Shown: positions 1 through 9,002 of the stretch, piece by piece
How the letters are laid out: each line of letters begins with the position of its first letter
Numbering within the stretch: the stretch's first letter is position 1
Notes under the pieces: model-generated
What the model saw: the letters and a program-made list of their open reading frames with translations, nothing else
What the model was told of the DNA's origin: nothing
Database searches by the model: none
Origin: Polaromonas sp.
Lineage (GTDB): Bacteria > Pseudomonadota > Gammaproteobacteria > Burkholderiales > Burkholderiaceae_C
Assembly (NCBI GenBank): GCA_013298815.1
Contig: JAAFJF010000015.1
Coordinates: 1-57,028, forward strand
Reading direction: 5' to 3'
Length of the DNA: 57,028 nt
Position numbers and translations under genes: made by a program

Positions 1-1307
1 CCGGTGTGGCAGGTTTGCGCTTGGATGCAGCCTAATGAGAACATAAAACCCCGCGCGGAGTTGCACCAATCAGCCCCCAGCGCCATCATGCGGCTGATAT
101 CGAAGGCGCTGACGACTTTGCCTGCGCAGCCGATTTTGATTTTTTCACGTAAGTTAACACCTTTTAGCGTGTTATGCACCAACAAAAGGCCTTCTTGAAG
201 CGGGCTGCCGACGTGGTCGGTAAACTCCAGCGGGGCAGCGCCCGTGCCGCCTTCAGCCCCATCAACGACGATAAAGTCGGGTGTGATGCCGGTTTTTTGC
301 ATGGCTTTGACGATGGCAAACCACTCCCATGCGTGGCCGATGCAGAGTTTGAAGCCTGTTGGCTTACCGCCTGACAGTTTGCGCAACTTCTCAATAAACT
401 GCAGCATTTCAACCGGCGTGCTAAACGCGCTGTGGCTGGCTGGGGAAACGCAATCGACACCGACGGGTACGCCGCGCGCGTTGGCGATTTCAATGGTCAC
501 CTTGGGGCCGGGCAGTACGCCGCCGTGGCCGGGTTTGGCGCCTTGGCTGAGCTTCAGCTCGATCATTTTGACTTGCGGCAAGGTGGCATTTTCAGCGAAT
601 TTAGCTTCGTTAAACGTGCCATCGTCGTTGCGGCAGCCAAAGTAGCCCGAGCCTATTTCCCAAATTAAATCGCCACCATGCACGCGGTGGTGTTCTGAAA
701 TGGAGCCTTCGCCGGTGTCGTGAGCAAAACCGCCCTTTTTAGCGCCTGAGTTCAAAGCCAAAATCGCATTGGCCGACAAAGCGCCGAAACTCATCGCTGA
801 AATATTGAAAATACTGGCGCTGTAGGGCTGGGCACAATCTGCGCCAATGGTGATGCGAAAATCGTGCGACGCTATGGTTGTGGGGACGATGGAGTGGTTG
901 ATCCATTCATAACCGATAGCTTTGACGTCTAGCTGCGTGCCAAACGGGCGTTTGTCAGACTCGCCCTTGGCGCGCTGGTAGACCAGCGAGCGCTGCGAGC
1001 GAGAGAAAGGTGTCGCTTCAGCGTCGCTTTCAACAAAATACTGACGGATTTCAGGGCGAATGAACTCCAACATGAAGCGCAGATGCCCAACCACGGGGTA
1101 ATTTCGCAAAATCGAACGCTTGGTCTGCTTTAAATCGTAAAAGCCCAGCACACTCAAACCCGTGAACAGAATAAACAGCAGCCAACCCACCCCAAAACCG
1201 ACGATGGTAAACACGCACAGCAGTGCAAAAAAGATGCACAACACAAACGGGGTGTAGCGAACCGGGTAGTCGGCATTGAGCCGCTTGAGTTGTTTCAACA
1301 TGTGCAT
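1..1307 (-). CDS. FMN-binding glutamate synthase family protein (GltB-like), partial
   Basis: The reverse strand is open from an ATG at 1307 to the left edge, so about 436 codons are present and the C-terminus is outside the window. The N-terminus (about residues 1-60) carries two hydrophobic membrane segments. Next comes a stretch typical of the stand-alone GltB-like family (RPFGTQLD, EWINHSI, the glycine-rich SAMSFGALSANA-type FMN barrel start, GHGGVLPG, DGAEGGTGAAP). The visible end reads NSARGFMFSLGCIQAQTC, where the family has its 3Fe-4S cysteine region. Family members lack the glutaminase domain and are membrane-anchored FMN proteins of uncertain substrate; glutamate synthase activity should not be assumed. 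A second ATG lies at 1301, and neither start has a strong Shine-Dalgarno sequence. Confidence 0.88.
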   Translation of the reverse strand, partial: MHMLKQLKRLNADYPVRYTPFVLCIFFALLCVFTIVGFGVGWLLFILFTGLSVLGFYDLKQTKRSILRNYPVVGHLRFMLEFIRPEIRQYFVESDAEATPFSRSQRSLVYQRAKGESDKRPFGTQLDVKAIGYEWINHSIVPTTIASHDFRITIGADCAQPYSASIFNISAMSFGALSANAILALNSGAKKGGFAHDTGEGSISEHHRVHGGDLIWEIGSGYFGCRNDDGTFNEAKFAENATLPQVKMIELKLSQGAKPGHGGVLPGPKVTIEIANARGVPVGVDCVSPASHSAFSTPVEMLQFIEKLRKLSGGKPTGFKLCIGHAWEWFAIVKAMQKTGITPDFIVVDGAEGGTGAAPLEFTDHVGSPLQEGLLLVHNTLKGVNLREKIKIGCAGKVVSAFDISRMMALGADWCNSARGFMFSLGCIQAQTCHT

Positions 1308-1466
1308 TTTGTTAGGAACTTTGTAATTTGACGGTGTTACTTAGGGTAACGTGGCGTTGCGCGAGATAATAGCAGTATATTTTTAAAGTTAACGCCCTGA
1401 TAACCGTTCAGAAAACAACCGTTAATAAACCTACACTTCGTCGATAAACGCACACTTTATACCGCC

Positions 1467-2297
1467 ATGCCAAACAGCAGCAACACCCCATCTGACGACG
1501 GCGCATCAGCCGCGTTGACACCTGACGATTTCGACTTGCTTGACGACATTTTGGATGAGCTACGCACCCGCAACTCAGAAACGCCGCAGTGGGAGTTTTG
1601 CGAAGGCTTCATGGCCGCGCTGATTTGTGGCCGCCGCATCGTCACGCCTGATGAATACCTGCCCGTGCTGCTAGACACGGGTGAAGACGGCGAAGGCAAG
1701 TTTGCCGACGATGCGCAGTTTGAGCTGTTTTTCAAGCTCTGGAGCCGCCGTTGGAAAGAAATTACCGCGTCACTTGATGCTGATGTTGAAAGCTTAGAAG
1801 ACGACCGTGCTTTTTACCCGCAGGTGATGGACGTGCGCGGCGTGATGGCCAGCCTCAGCCCAGAGGAGCGCGCCACCGCCATGCGCGACAACCCGGGGGA
1901 AGACGTGCCAGCGTTTGGCCAAGTCTGGGCGCTGGGCTTTATGTTTGCCGTAGAAGCCTGGCCAGATGACTGGGTTGCCCCCGCCAAAGACAAAGACGCC
2001 ATCAAATGGCTGAATGACGCACTGGGTGCGATGGTAGCGTTGACGGAAGACGACACTGGCCCCGTGGAAGTGTCTGTGCTTGAGCAAGAAGACGGCTCGG
2101 AAGGCCCGCCTAGCATGTCAAAAGCACGGTTAGAAGCTTTTGGTGAAGCGGTGTGGGCAGTCTATGATTTACGTGAAATGTGGCAATCGATTGGCCCACG
2201 CGTTGAGCAAGTCTTCAAAACCGCAGAGCCTGGGCGCAACGATTTATGCCACTGCGGCAGCGGACGCAAGTACAAAAAGTGCCACGGGCTGAATTAA
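1467..2297 (+). CDS. UPF0149/YecA family protein with C-terminal SEC-C motif
   Basis: The protein has 276 residues. The N-terminal two thirds resemble the UPF0149 (YecA/YgfB) helical domain, seen in FCEGFMAALICGRR and FGQVWALGFMFAVEAWPDDW. The last 20 or so residues form a SEC-C zinc-binding motif (GRNDLCHCGSGRKYKKCHG), the same metal site found at the end of SecA. The N-terminus is acidic. SEC-C proteins are thought to contact ribosomes or act as SecA-like adaptors, but the role of this one is unknown. It is transcribed divergently from the GltB-like gene and converges with the NTF2-like gene, with 14 bases between the two stops. Start chosen at the first ATG; the upstream ribosome-binding site is weak. 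Confidence 0.85.
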   Translation: MPNSSNTPSDDGASAALTPDDFDLLDDILDELRTRNSETPQWEFCEGFMAALICGRRIVTPDEYLPVLLDTGEDGEGKFADDAQFELFFKLWSRRWKEITASLDADVESLEDDRAFYPQVMDVRGVMASLSPEERATAMRDNPGEDVPAFGQVWALGFMFAVEAWPDDWVAPAKDKDAIKWLNDALGAMVALTEDDTGPVEVSVLEQEDGSEGPPSMSKARLEAFGEAVWAVYDLREMWQSIGPRVEQVFKTAEPGRNDLCHCGSGRKYKKCHGLN

Positions 2298-2311
2298 CAG
2301 CCCAAACGGGT

Positions 2312-2815
2312 TTAGCCCTTTTTAGCCAAAAACTTCTGCAAGCCCTCTTTCGCAGTGGCCTGCACTTTGGCGCGTAAAAACGGCGTCCAACCCATCAGCA
2401 AGCCCGGTGCACCCAACGCTTGGCGTGCCCAAGCCCAGAAGTTGAAGCTGTCGCGGTGTTTCACGATCAGCCCCGCGTCGTTGAAGGTAAATTGCGCGTC
2501 AATCTTGTTCAGCACCATGCGCCCTGTTTTGCTGAACAGGTAGTTAGCATCCCAATGCGCTTGACCACTGGTGGCATCAGCCTTCACGCCGCTGAAGTCC
2601 AGATGCCATGCGGCTTTGGAGGCAGGGTTACCCGCCGTCGCGCTGCACAGCATGGTCCACATACCCACGGTGTCGGTTTTACCGTTTAACGTGAACACTT
2701 CGTCTTGAAAAGTCACATCACCGGCATAGCAAGTGGCCATGGTGGCGGCGTCTAGCTGAGCAAAGGCGGTGTAAAAGCGGTTGATGGTTTCAAGATTGGC
2801 AGCTTGGGTGGACAT
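2312..2815 (-). CDS. NTF2/SnoaL-like domain protein
   Basis: A 167-residue protein opening with the typical SnoaL-like helix (LETINRFYTAFAQLDAATMATCYAGDVTFQD), followed by a curved beta-sheet pattern (AHWDANYLFSKTGRMVLNKIDAQFTF, LIVKHRDSFNFWAWARQALG). This fold serves as an enzyme (polyketide cyclase, ketosteroid isomerase) or as a simple binding scaffold; the substrate cannot be read from the sequence. No signal peptide is visible, so it is probably cytoplasmic. It lies 45 bases downstream of the LysR gene on the same strand and may be co-transcribed with it. Confidence 0.8.
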   Translation of the reverse strand: MSTQAANLETINRFYTAFAQLDAATMATCYAGDVTFQDEVFTLNGKTDTVGMWTMLCSATAGNPASKAAWHLDFSGVKADATSGQAHWDANYLFSKTGRMVLNKIDAQFTFNDAGLIVKHRDSFNFWAWARQALGAPGLLMGWTPFLRAKVQATAKEGLQKFLAKKG

Positions 2816-2860
2816 GGTGTTTCCTTTTGAGATGAAGACGCATCTTAAATCAAGCTCGGT

Positions 2861-3745
2861 TTAAATCACTGCAGGCAAAGCCGTCGCCAAATAATCAAAC
2901 ACCGCGCGTATGCGCTGGCTAGAGCGGATTTCTCTGTGCACGGCCAGCCACATGGGCAGCGGCGGAATCACCAGCATGGGCAGCAGTTTGACCAAGTCGG
3001 GCTGATGTCGCCCCATGTAATCCGCCACAAAACCGATACCGCAACCAGCTACAAGCGCCTGCCACTGCACCATCAAATCATCACTGCGCAACGCAAATGA
3101 TTCTTTGTTGATGGTTTGTCCAAATTGCGAAAAACCACGAATCATGGTGTCGTCTGCATCAAAACCTATTAAAGCGTGGTTGAGTAAACCTTCTGGCTGC
3201 TGCGGCGCACCGTGCTTAGCGATATAGCTTTTGTGCGCATAAACACCCACCGTCACGCTGCCCAGCTTTTTAGCAACCAGCGTGCCCTGCTCGGGCTGCA
3301 CCATGCGCACAGCAATGTCAGCCTCACGGCGCAGCAGGTTGCTGACCGTGTTGCTGGAAACCAATTCAATTTGAATCTCTGGCAACGCTTCCCGCAGACG
3401 CGACAAAATGGGTGGCAGCAAATAGTTCGCCACGGGCTGGCTGGCGGTGATGCGCACGGTGCCTTGCACCTGCGCCTGTGCGCTGGAGAGCCGCCGGCTC
3501 AGTTGCAGTGCCCCCGATTCCATGGCTCGCGCCGACTCCGCCAAGCCCAGCGCCACTGCTGTGGGTTGCAGCCCGCGCCCCGTGCGCTCAAACAGCACCA
3601 CGCCGAGTTGCGACTCCAGCTCCGCCACGTGCCGCCCCACCGTGGGTTGGCTGGTCTTGAGCACCTTGGCCGCGCCCAGTAAACTGCCAGCGTCCAGCGC
3701 GGCGAGGAAGGAGCGGATCAATTGCCAGTCGAATTGCGGTGTCAT
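2861..3745 (-). CDS. LysR family transcriptional regulator
   Basis: The protein has 294 residues from the ATG at 3745 (MTPQFDWQLIRSF). The frame stays open upstream to 3817, but the extra residues do not look like a LysR N-terminus. The N-terminal winged helix-turn-helix is clear (FLAALDAGSLLGAAKVLKTSQPTVGRHVAELE), with the usual LGVVLFERTGRGL after it. The rest is the periplasmic-binding-like effector domain (VRITASQPVANYLLPPIL, SNLLRREADIAVRM, GCGIGFVADYM). It is divergent from the NAD(P)-binding epimerase gene at 3874 across a 128-bp spacer, the classical arrangement for a LysR protein controlling its neighbour and itself. The effector is unknown. Confidence 0.92.
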   Translation of the reverse strand: MTPQFDWQLIRSFLAALDAGSLLGAAKVLKTSQPTVGRHVAELESQLGVVLFERTGRGLQPTAVALGLAESARAMESGALQLSRRLSSAQAQVQGTVRITASQPVANYLLPPILSRLREALPEIQIELVSSNTVSNLLRREADIAVRMVQPEQGTLVAKKLGSVTVGVYAHKSYIAKHGAPQQPEGLLNHALIGFDADDTMIRGFSQFGQTINKESFALRSDDLMVQWQALVAGCGIGFVADYMGRHQPDLVKLLPMLVIPPLPMWLAVHREIRSSQRIRAVFDYLATALPAVI

Positions 3746-3873
3746 GGGCTGATTTTGGGTGAATTCATACGTTTTAAGATATTCAATTATGCATAGCTGG
3801 TGTACTGCGATAAGCAATTGTGTGCCAACGCGTTAACTTTGACAATCAATCATCGCAACTTAAAACCACTCAC
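3746..3873. promoter_or_regulatory. divergent LysR/epimerase promoter region
   Basis: A 128-bp spacer between two divergent starts. It is AT-rich around 3770-3800 and contains the short palindrome TATGCATA with nearby AAT/ATT half-sites of the T-N11-A kind bound by LysR proteins. No single operator stands out, so this is called as the regulatory spacer from gene layout rather than from a defined site. Confidence 0.45.
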
Positions 3874-4797
3874 ATGAACACTATCCACACCGTTCTAGGC
3901 GCAGGTCCCGTCGCCAAGGCCACCGTCACCGCGCTTCTGGCACGCGGTCTGCCAGTACGCGTTGTCCACCGCTCGGGCACGTTTCCCAAACAGCCAGGCT
4001 TAGAAGTTCTTCCCGCCGACATCACAGACGTCACGCAGCTCACCCAAGCCTTCACAGGTTCCGCCGTCGTCTACATGTGCGCCATGCCCGCTTACCACCG
4101 CTGGGGGCAGGAGTTTGACGCAATGATGGCCAACGTGCTGCAGGCCTGCGCCACCACGGGCAGCGCGATGGTGTTTGCCGACAACCTGTATATGTACCAA
4201 GAATCACCCAATACACCTTACACCGAGACCACCCCGCTGCAGCCTACCACCCGCAAAGGTGTTGTACGCGCCCGCATCGCTGAGATGGTGCTGCAAGCGC
4301 ATCGAGACGGCAAAGTCAAAACCGCCATCGCCCGCGCATCCGACTTTTTTGGCCCCAGAGTGGACAACGCCATGTTGGGCAACCGCTTCTTCCCGCAGCT
4401 CATCGCTGGTAAAACCGTGCAGTGGTTTGGTAACCCCGACATGCTGCACACCTTCACCTTTGTGCCTGATTTTGGCAAAGCCTTGGTGGAATTAGGCGTC
4501 GATGGCATGGGCTGGGGCGAGGTATGGCATGTGCCGAACAGCATCACCTGCACCGCCAGAGAAGCCGCAACCGCTGCAGCGAAGCTGACCAAACAGCCCG
4601 TCAAACTCAAAGGTGGTGGGCGTTTGATGCTGCACGGGGTCGGTATATTCATCCCCGCAGCCAAAGAAATGATAGAAATGCTGCCGCATTTTGAAACGCC
4701 GTATGTGGTGGACGATAGCAAGTGGCATAGCCGCATGCACACCCGCGCGACGCCATGGGATGCGGCACTGGCGGAAACGGTATTTTCGTACCCTTAA
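3874..4797 (+). CDS. NAD-dependent epimerase/dehydratase family protein (atypical SDR)
   Basis: The protein has 307 residues from the ATG at 3874 (MNTIHTVLGAGPVAKATVTALLARG). The frame is open further upstream to 3820, but the Rossmann fold begins at this ATG. The cofactor loop VLGAGPVAKA fits NAD(P) binding by extended SDRs, followed by the acidic-strand region VLPADITD. MVFADNLYMYQ occupies the place of the catalytic Ser/Tyr strand, and a classical YxxxK is not obvious. RASDFFGPRVDNAMLGNRFFP is typical of NAD-dependent epimerases. The substrate is unknown. Divergence from the LysR gene suggests LysR control, possibly by an electrophile or aromatic compound. Confidence 0.85.
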   Translation: MNTIHTVLGAGPVAKATVTALLARGLPVRVVHRSGTFPKQPGLEVLPADITDVTQLTQAFTGSAVVYMCAMPAYHRWGQEFDAMMANVLQACATTGSAMVFADNLYMYQESPNTPYTETTPLQPTTRKGVVRARIAEMVLQAHRDGKVKTAIARASDFFGPRVDNAMLGNRFFPQLIAGKTVQWFGNPDMLHTFTFVPDFGKALVELGVDGMGWGEVWHVPNSITCTAREAATAAAKLTKQPVKLKGGGRLMLHGVGIFIPAAKEMIEMLPHFETPYVVDDSKWHSRMHTRATPWDAALAETVFSYP

Positions 4798-4804
4798 ATA
4801 CTGA

Positions 4805-5953
4805 TTAACCTACCGTATACCCGTCTTTACTCAACATACTTTGCGTGACAAACTGGCTACCGCGCCCTGCGGCGTTGTAGCTCACGATAAAACCGCCCAC
4901 ATCCGCAGATTCGCGCTTTTGGAAAGCGGCTAAAGCGGTTTGACGATTCAAACCAGCACCTACTCGATTGAGAACCTCAAAGGTGTAACGAGCAGCAATG
5001 TAACCTGCCAAGCTCAATGGGTTGGCGGGTTCGTCAAAATACTTGCTCATGGCAGCGCGATACGCACGAACTACTGGCAGGCTACTGTTGACCATGGGCA
5101 CAGTTTGAGCAGCAAATACTGGCGTTTGACGCGCAGCACCCATTTCCTTCATGGTTTGAAGGTTCACGTCTGCCAAAGCCAGTACATAACGTTGGCGCGA
5201 TTGTTGCTCCAAGCCCGATGTGAGTTGTGCTAATTCAGGCGTACCGCCAACAAACAGCTGCACAGCAGGCGAGGTGGCTGCCAACTTCTGCCCCACACTC
5301 TTCAAATCATGCGTGGGCGGCGAGGTGCTAATTTGCATACCCATGCGCTGCGCCGAGCGCTCGATATCAGCTCGGTACAGCGCGTATTCCTGTGGCGAAG
5401 CATAAATCACGCCCAAATCCTTGGTTCCCACCAAGGACAGCGACTTCACTATGTGTGAAATCTGCGTTTGTCGATCCGCAAAAATAGCAAATGTCGTGTC
5501 GTCCAACTCGTTGCTCGCATTTTGCAGCCACGGTGCAACATGGGCTAGCCCTGAGCGCTCTGCCCGCAGCAAGTTTGTCAATGCCTGTGCGGTCCGGTCA
5601 CCCGCTGTGCCAGATATCGCCACGCAAGAAGTGATGCTTTGCGCACTGTCCAAGGCAGTACGCAAACTGGTGGCGCTGCCGTCAGTTTCAATCGACAAAT
5701 GCTTAACGGGCCGCCCCTGCAAACCGCCCTTGGCATTGATCTCTTGCCATGCAGCGCGAGAGCCAATCAAGTAATCTTTTGATACATCTTGCTGCTGCGC
5801 TGTGGTGTCTACGATTTGCGCAATCACCCAAGGGCGAATTGTTTGTGCACGCACAGCTGTTGGCGCCAACATGGCAGCAGCACTGATTGCAAGGATACGT
5901 TGCAACACCGTGCGGCGTTGTTCGGTTTGGAGTTCATTTTTTTCATGCTTCAT
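4805..5953 (-). CDS. ABC transporter substrate-binding protein (branched-chain amino acid type)
   Basis: The protein has 382 residues from the ATG at 5953 (MKHEKNELQTEQRRTV). An in-frame upstream ATG at 6028 would put extra residues before the export signal, so it was not chosen. The N-terminus has a twin-arginine-like QRRTVLQRI followed by a hydrophobic stretch and a probable cleavage after AVRA. The mature part matches the Peripla_BP_6 fold: DYLIGSRAAWQEINAKGGLQGRPV, a central CVAISGTAGD loop and LAGYIAARYTFEVLNRVG. No permease or ATPase genes are adjacent, so this is an orphan binding protein, perhaps a sensor input or served by a distant transporter. It converges with the epimerase gene, 7 bases apart. 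Confidence 0.87.
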   Translation of the reverse strand: MKHEKNELQTEQRRTVLQRILAISAAAMLAPTAVRAQTIRPWVIAQIVDTTAQQQDVSKDYLIGSRAAWQEINAKGGLQGRPVKHLSIETDGSATSLRTALDSAQSITSCVAISGTAGDRTAQALTNLLRAERSGLAHVAPWLQNASNELDDTTFAIFADRQTQISHIVKSLSLVGTKDLGVIYASPQEYALYRADIERSAQRMGMQISTSPPTHDLKSVGQKLAATSPAVQLFVGGTPELAQLTSGLEQQSRQRYVLALADVNLQTMKEMGAARQTPVFAAQTVPMVNSSLPVVRAYRAAMSKYFDEPANPLSLAGYIAARYTFEVLNRVGAGLNRQTALAAFQKRESADVGGFIVSYNAAGRGSQFVTQSMLSKDGYTVG

Positions 5954-6508
5954 GTCGACAAGTGTAAAAAAACAATGTGTCAGTTCTGTGACGATATTTT
6001 TTACTTGTATAAAAATCTTGTTTAACACATGTTTTTAATGCGCTCAATGCTCCTAAATTAATAGCAAATTTTCTTTTACTCGCAAACAAAAGTATTAGAA
6101 AAATTTCATTTAAAAAAATAAATTATTTTTTTAAATGAAAAGTAATGTGATTACTTCAGGCCTACAAGTAAAAAATCCTGTCGCCATCGCGATGGCGCAC
6201 CTAACAAAAACCTAGAGAAGTTAAGTTCTCAAAACCAATTATTTTGGTAATTTTCACAAGTTTATTTGTAACTTCTGAAAATATTTTCTTCTCAAACAAT
6301 TTTCAAAAGCCTAATATTTAACCAAGTCTTGTTTCTTTTTGTAAATAAATGTCTCGCAATGTCTTTAGTGTTTATTCGTAGTTACTAAAGATTTTGGTTT
6401 GATTTTTAAGTGTTAGCCCAGCCGCAAACACCATCAAAGAAAAATTACTTAAGGTGTGTTTTGACAGTAACTATGTCAGCAGTTCGATTCAATTTTTTGG
6501 GGGTCCGC
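5954..6508. other. AT-rich intergenic spacer with hairpins
   Basis: A 555-bp gap between two divergent starts with no convincing gene on either strand. It is much richer in A+T than its surroundings. It holds a perfect AT-only hairpin at 6104-6140, the isolated GC-rich palindrome CGCCATCGCGATGGCG at 6182-6197, and ACCAATTATTTTGGT near 6234. It must contain the promoters of both the substrate-binding protein and the PKD lipoprotein, but no -35/-10 pair stands out. Confidence 0.6.
6104..6140. repeat. perfect AT-rich inverted repeat (15-bp arms, 7-nt loop)
   Basis: The left arm TTTCATTTAAAAAAA (6104-6118) and the right arm TTTTTTTAAATGAAA (6126-6140) are exact reverse complements around the loop TAAATTA. 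With A and T runs inside the stem it could be a regulatory cruciform, a protein-binding site or a weak bidirectional terminator. It sits about 150 bp upstream of the substrate-binding protein start and 370 bp upstream of the lipoprotein start. Confidence 0.75.
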
Positions 6509-8530
6509 ATGAAAAATCTAAATATGTATCGATTAATGCTCATAAGTCTTTTCTCAATGCTTCTAGCCGCTTGCGTGCCATGGGCTGAATTTACCGTAGA
6601 GCCAATGAGCGTCGTTGCTGGCAAAGTCGCCACTTTCGATGCCTCAAACAGCGCAGTTTCTGAAAAAGAACACGGCAAAGTCACCTACACATGGAACTTT
6701 GGAGATGGCACAGCTGCTGGCGATGGGAAAATCGTGAAACACACGTTTGTATCAAAAGGCAAATACAACGTCACTTTGACTATCACACCTGAAAAAAACA
6801 AAAGCAAGGCTAAAAAAGGAGTTGTGACAAAAACGATTACTGTTGCTGACGCCACAACAACTAGCGGTGCCTCAGCAGGACTTAAAGTCCAGGCTCAAGG
6901 TTCAGACGGTGTATTGATCGCCAATGCCAAGGTTGACATTGGTGGACTCTCTGCAAAATCTGACGCTAAAGGTATTGCACTAATCTCAAATGCTCCAGTG
7001 GGTAACAACCAAGTCGTAACGATTACTAAAGCGGGCTACGTTTCTCAAACAGTCCAAGTAGCGATTGCTCAAGGCAAAACCAATCAACTACAAATCACTT
7101 TGCTGCCAGTTAAAGAGAAACGCGCCATAGCGCGTGCTGAAGCTGCACAAGTCATTGCAAGCAAAACTTTGGGAGCATCAGTTACTTTGCCTGCAAACGC
7201 TTTGGTAAAACCCAATAACCAAGTTGCTACATCTGCCATCTCAGCGAATTTGTCACCGTTTGATATCAAGAGCCTTGACATGAGTGCTATGCTGGGAAAA
7301 GGACGTGGTCGTGACGCTACAGGCAAATTAGTGAACCTGATCAGCGCTGGTGTTTTCAGTATCGATTTTTACGATGCACAAAACGCTCATTTGCAACTTG
7401 CTGCTGGAAAAACAGCAGACATCCAAGTTGACTTGCCGTATGCAAGCATCAACGGTAAAGCACTATCCGTTGGTACCATTGTCCCACTTTGGCACTTTGA
7501 TACCGCGCAAGGTTTATGGATTGCTGAAGGATCTGGTACTGTAGTTGCATCGCAATCATCTAACGTAGGCTTAGCGGTCAAAGCAACTGTCTCTCACTTC
7601 TCAACATGGAGCTGGAACTTTGTCATTGACAATTTAGGCAGCGTCACAGTGAGCTGTGTTGACAACACCCAACAACTGACAGCGTGTGATTTGTCAGCAG
7701 TAGTTGTTTTGCCAGACAACTCTTACTATTACAGGAACACACAAATTGGAGCCGAAGTAACCACTGTCGTCGACATGCCTACAGATGGCAATGTCACTTG
7801 GTTAGGCATTTCAAGCCAAGGTCAATTGGGTTCTGTTCAATCCACCACTACCGGCAACGTGGTTGTCGCGTTGACTCCAGCACTGACAGATAATTTTGTT
7901 CAATGCAAACTGGCTGATTTGAGCCCAACGGATTGCAATGTTGTAGCAAATATCACGCTGAATGATGGCGGCGGGACCATCGCCCTCCCCTTTTACGTCC
8001 CCGGAGATGGCGCATGGGTTCGCACAGCTTTGTACACAACGGCCTCCATCAATTGGTCAGCATCTACCGGCTTCTCTTTCGGCGTCGGTGACCAGTTGAT
8101 TCGGTACGAGGGAGTCGCAACATCATCAGCCACCGGTAACGTAGACCTGTCATTGAGCAATCAAATTATCACTAACGACAAGTCACTGGTATTGTCTTGT
8201 GACAGCAATGCCGACATTTACCCAACTGGAACATCAGTAGGCCAAGCAAATATGCCTACGCCAACCCAAGAAGCAATAGTTAACTGCAATATCGGTGTCT
8301 CAGTCATTGGTACAAATTCAAATTTCTCCTACACCAGCCCATCAATGCTTGCGGGCGAAAGCATTAACTTACTGCTGCCACCTATGGCCTTTATGGACAC
8401 TGTTTATTTAGGTGCTACTGGGACAACAGCACAAAGCAACTACATCAATGTTTACACATCATCTCCAGCGAACACATTGACTAATTTCCAATCTATCATG
8501 CTCCGTTTGAACAATCTAACATCAACATAA
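6509..8530 (+). CDS. large PKD-domain lipoprotein
   Basis: The protein has 673 residues from the ATG at 6509, preceded by a GGGGG-containing ribosome-binding site. The signal peptide ends in a lipobox, LLAAC, with lipidation expected at Cys22, so it is membrane-anchored and extracytoplasmic. A PKD domain (about 26-112) carries the diagnostic WNFGDG at 62-67. A carboxypeptidase-regulatory-like beta domain follows (about 117-200, KVDIGGLSAKSDAKG). After that comes a region with GASVTLPANAL, VPLWHFDTAQGLWIAEGSG and ending VSHFSTWSWNF, which I recall in other surface proteins. The C-terminal 270 residues have paired cysteines in repeated small beta domains. A surface adhesion or carbohydrate-binding role is plausible but not proven. 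Base composition is more AT-rich than that of the neighbours. Confidence 0.85.
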   Translation: MKNLNMYRLMLISLFSMLLAACVPWAEFTVEPMSVVAGKVATFDASNSAVSEKEHGKVTYTWNFGDGTAAGDGKIVKHTFVSKGKYNVTLTITPEKNKSKAKKGVVTKTITVADATTTSGASAGLKVQAQGSDGVLIANAKVDIGGLSAKSDAKGIALISNAPVGNNQVVTITKAGYVSQTVQVAIAQGKTNQLQITLLPVKEKRAIARAEAAQVIASKTLGASVTLPANALVKPNNQVATSAISANLSPFDIKSLDMSAMLGKGRGRDATGKLVNLISAGVFSIDFYDAQNAHLQLAAGKTADIQVDLPYASINGKALSVGTIVPLWHFDTAQGLWIAEGSGTVVASQSSNVGLAVKATVSHFSTWSWNFVIDNLGSVTVSCVDNTQQLTACDLSAVVVLPDNSYYYRNTQIGAEVTTVVDMPTDGNVTWLGISSQGQLGSVQSTTTGNVVVALTPALTDNFVQCKLADLSPTDCNVVANITLNDGGGTIALPFYVPGDGAWVRTALYTTASINWSASTGFSFGVGDQLIRYEGVATSSATGNVDLSLSNQIITNDKSLVLSCDSNADIYPTGTSVGQANMPTPTQEAIVNCNIGVSVIGTNSNFSYTSPSMLAGESINLLLPPMAFMDTVYLGATGTTAQSNYINVYTSSPANTLTNFQSIMLRLNNLTST

Positions 8531-8549
8531 CTACTCTCCTCAGCTATTT

Positions 8550-8586
8550 CCCCTTTCGCCCTGCAACGGGTGAAAGGGGATTTTTT
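8550..8586 (+). terminator. Rho-independent terminator of the PKD lipoprotein gene
   Basis: CCCCTTTCGCCC and GGGTGAAAGGGG form a strong GC-rich stem around a short TGCAAC loop, with one bulged base, followed by an A and six T residues. It begins 20 bases after the lipoprotein stop codon. Confidence 0.9.
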
Positions 8587-8615
8587 ATGCCCAGTCGATT
8601 GATTAAAATTTGACG

Positions 8616-9002
8616 ATGCTAAAACGTATTCACCACGCAGCCATCATTTGCTCAAACTATGAAGTCTCAAAGCGTTTCTACACTGAATATCTTGGTTTGA
8701 AGGTCATCGCTGAAAACTACAGAGAAGCGCGGGATTCTTTCAAACTCGACATGGCGCTGCCAAGTGGTGGCCAAATTGAGCTGTTTTCCTTCCCAAACGC
8801 ACCTGTTCGCCCGTCATACCCCGAAGCGCAGGGCTTGAGGCATCTAGCGTTTGAAGTTGATGACGTGGAGGCTTGCAAAGTCAAATTGGAATCCTTCGGC
8901 ATCAGCGTTGAAGATATTCGATTAGACGAATACACTGGCAAACGCTTCGTGTTTTTTGCGGATCCGGATGGGTTGCCTTTGGAGTTGTACGAGAGCCTGT
9001 AG
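8616..9002 (+). CDS. VOC family protein (YaeR/glyoxalase-like)
   Basis: A 128-residue single-domain vicinal-oxygen-chelate protein from the ATG at 8616; a TTG two codons upstream is less likely. The paired beta-alpha-beta-beta-beta modules are clear: IHHAAIICSNYEVSKRFYTEYLGL and LRHLAFEVDDVEACKVKLESFG, ending in FFADPDGLPLELYESL. Candidate metal ligands are His6, Glu56 (QIELF), His77 and Glu near 124. This family is related to glyoxalase I, but most members have no proven substrate. The TAG stop codon lies inside a copy of the interspersed repeat (8996-9040) shared with the 3' end of pyrF. Confidence 0.88.
   Translation: MLKRIHHAAIICSNYEVSKRFYTEYLGLKVIAENYREARDSFKLDMALPSGGQIELFSFPNAPVRPSYPEAQGLRHLAFEVDDVEACKVKLESFGISVEDIRLDEYTGKRFVFFADPDGLPLELYESL

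Noticed and set aside
6045-6075. Possible partial repeat copy (AATTTGCTATTAATTTAGGAGC on the minus strand in pieces).
   Set aside because: Only the 5' arm is similar and no core or tail follows; too weak to count.
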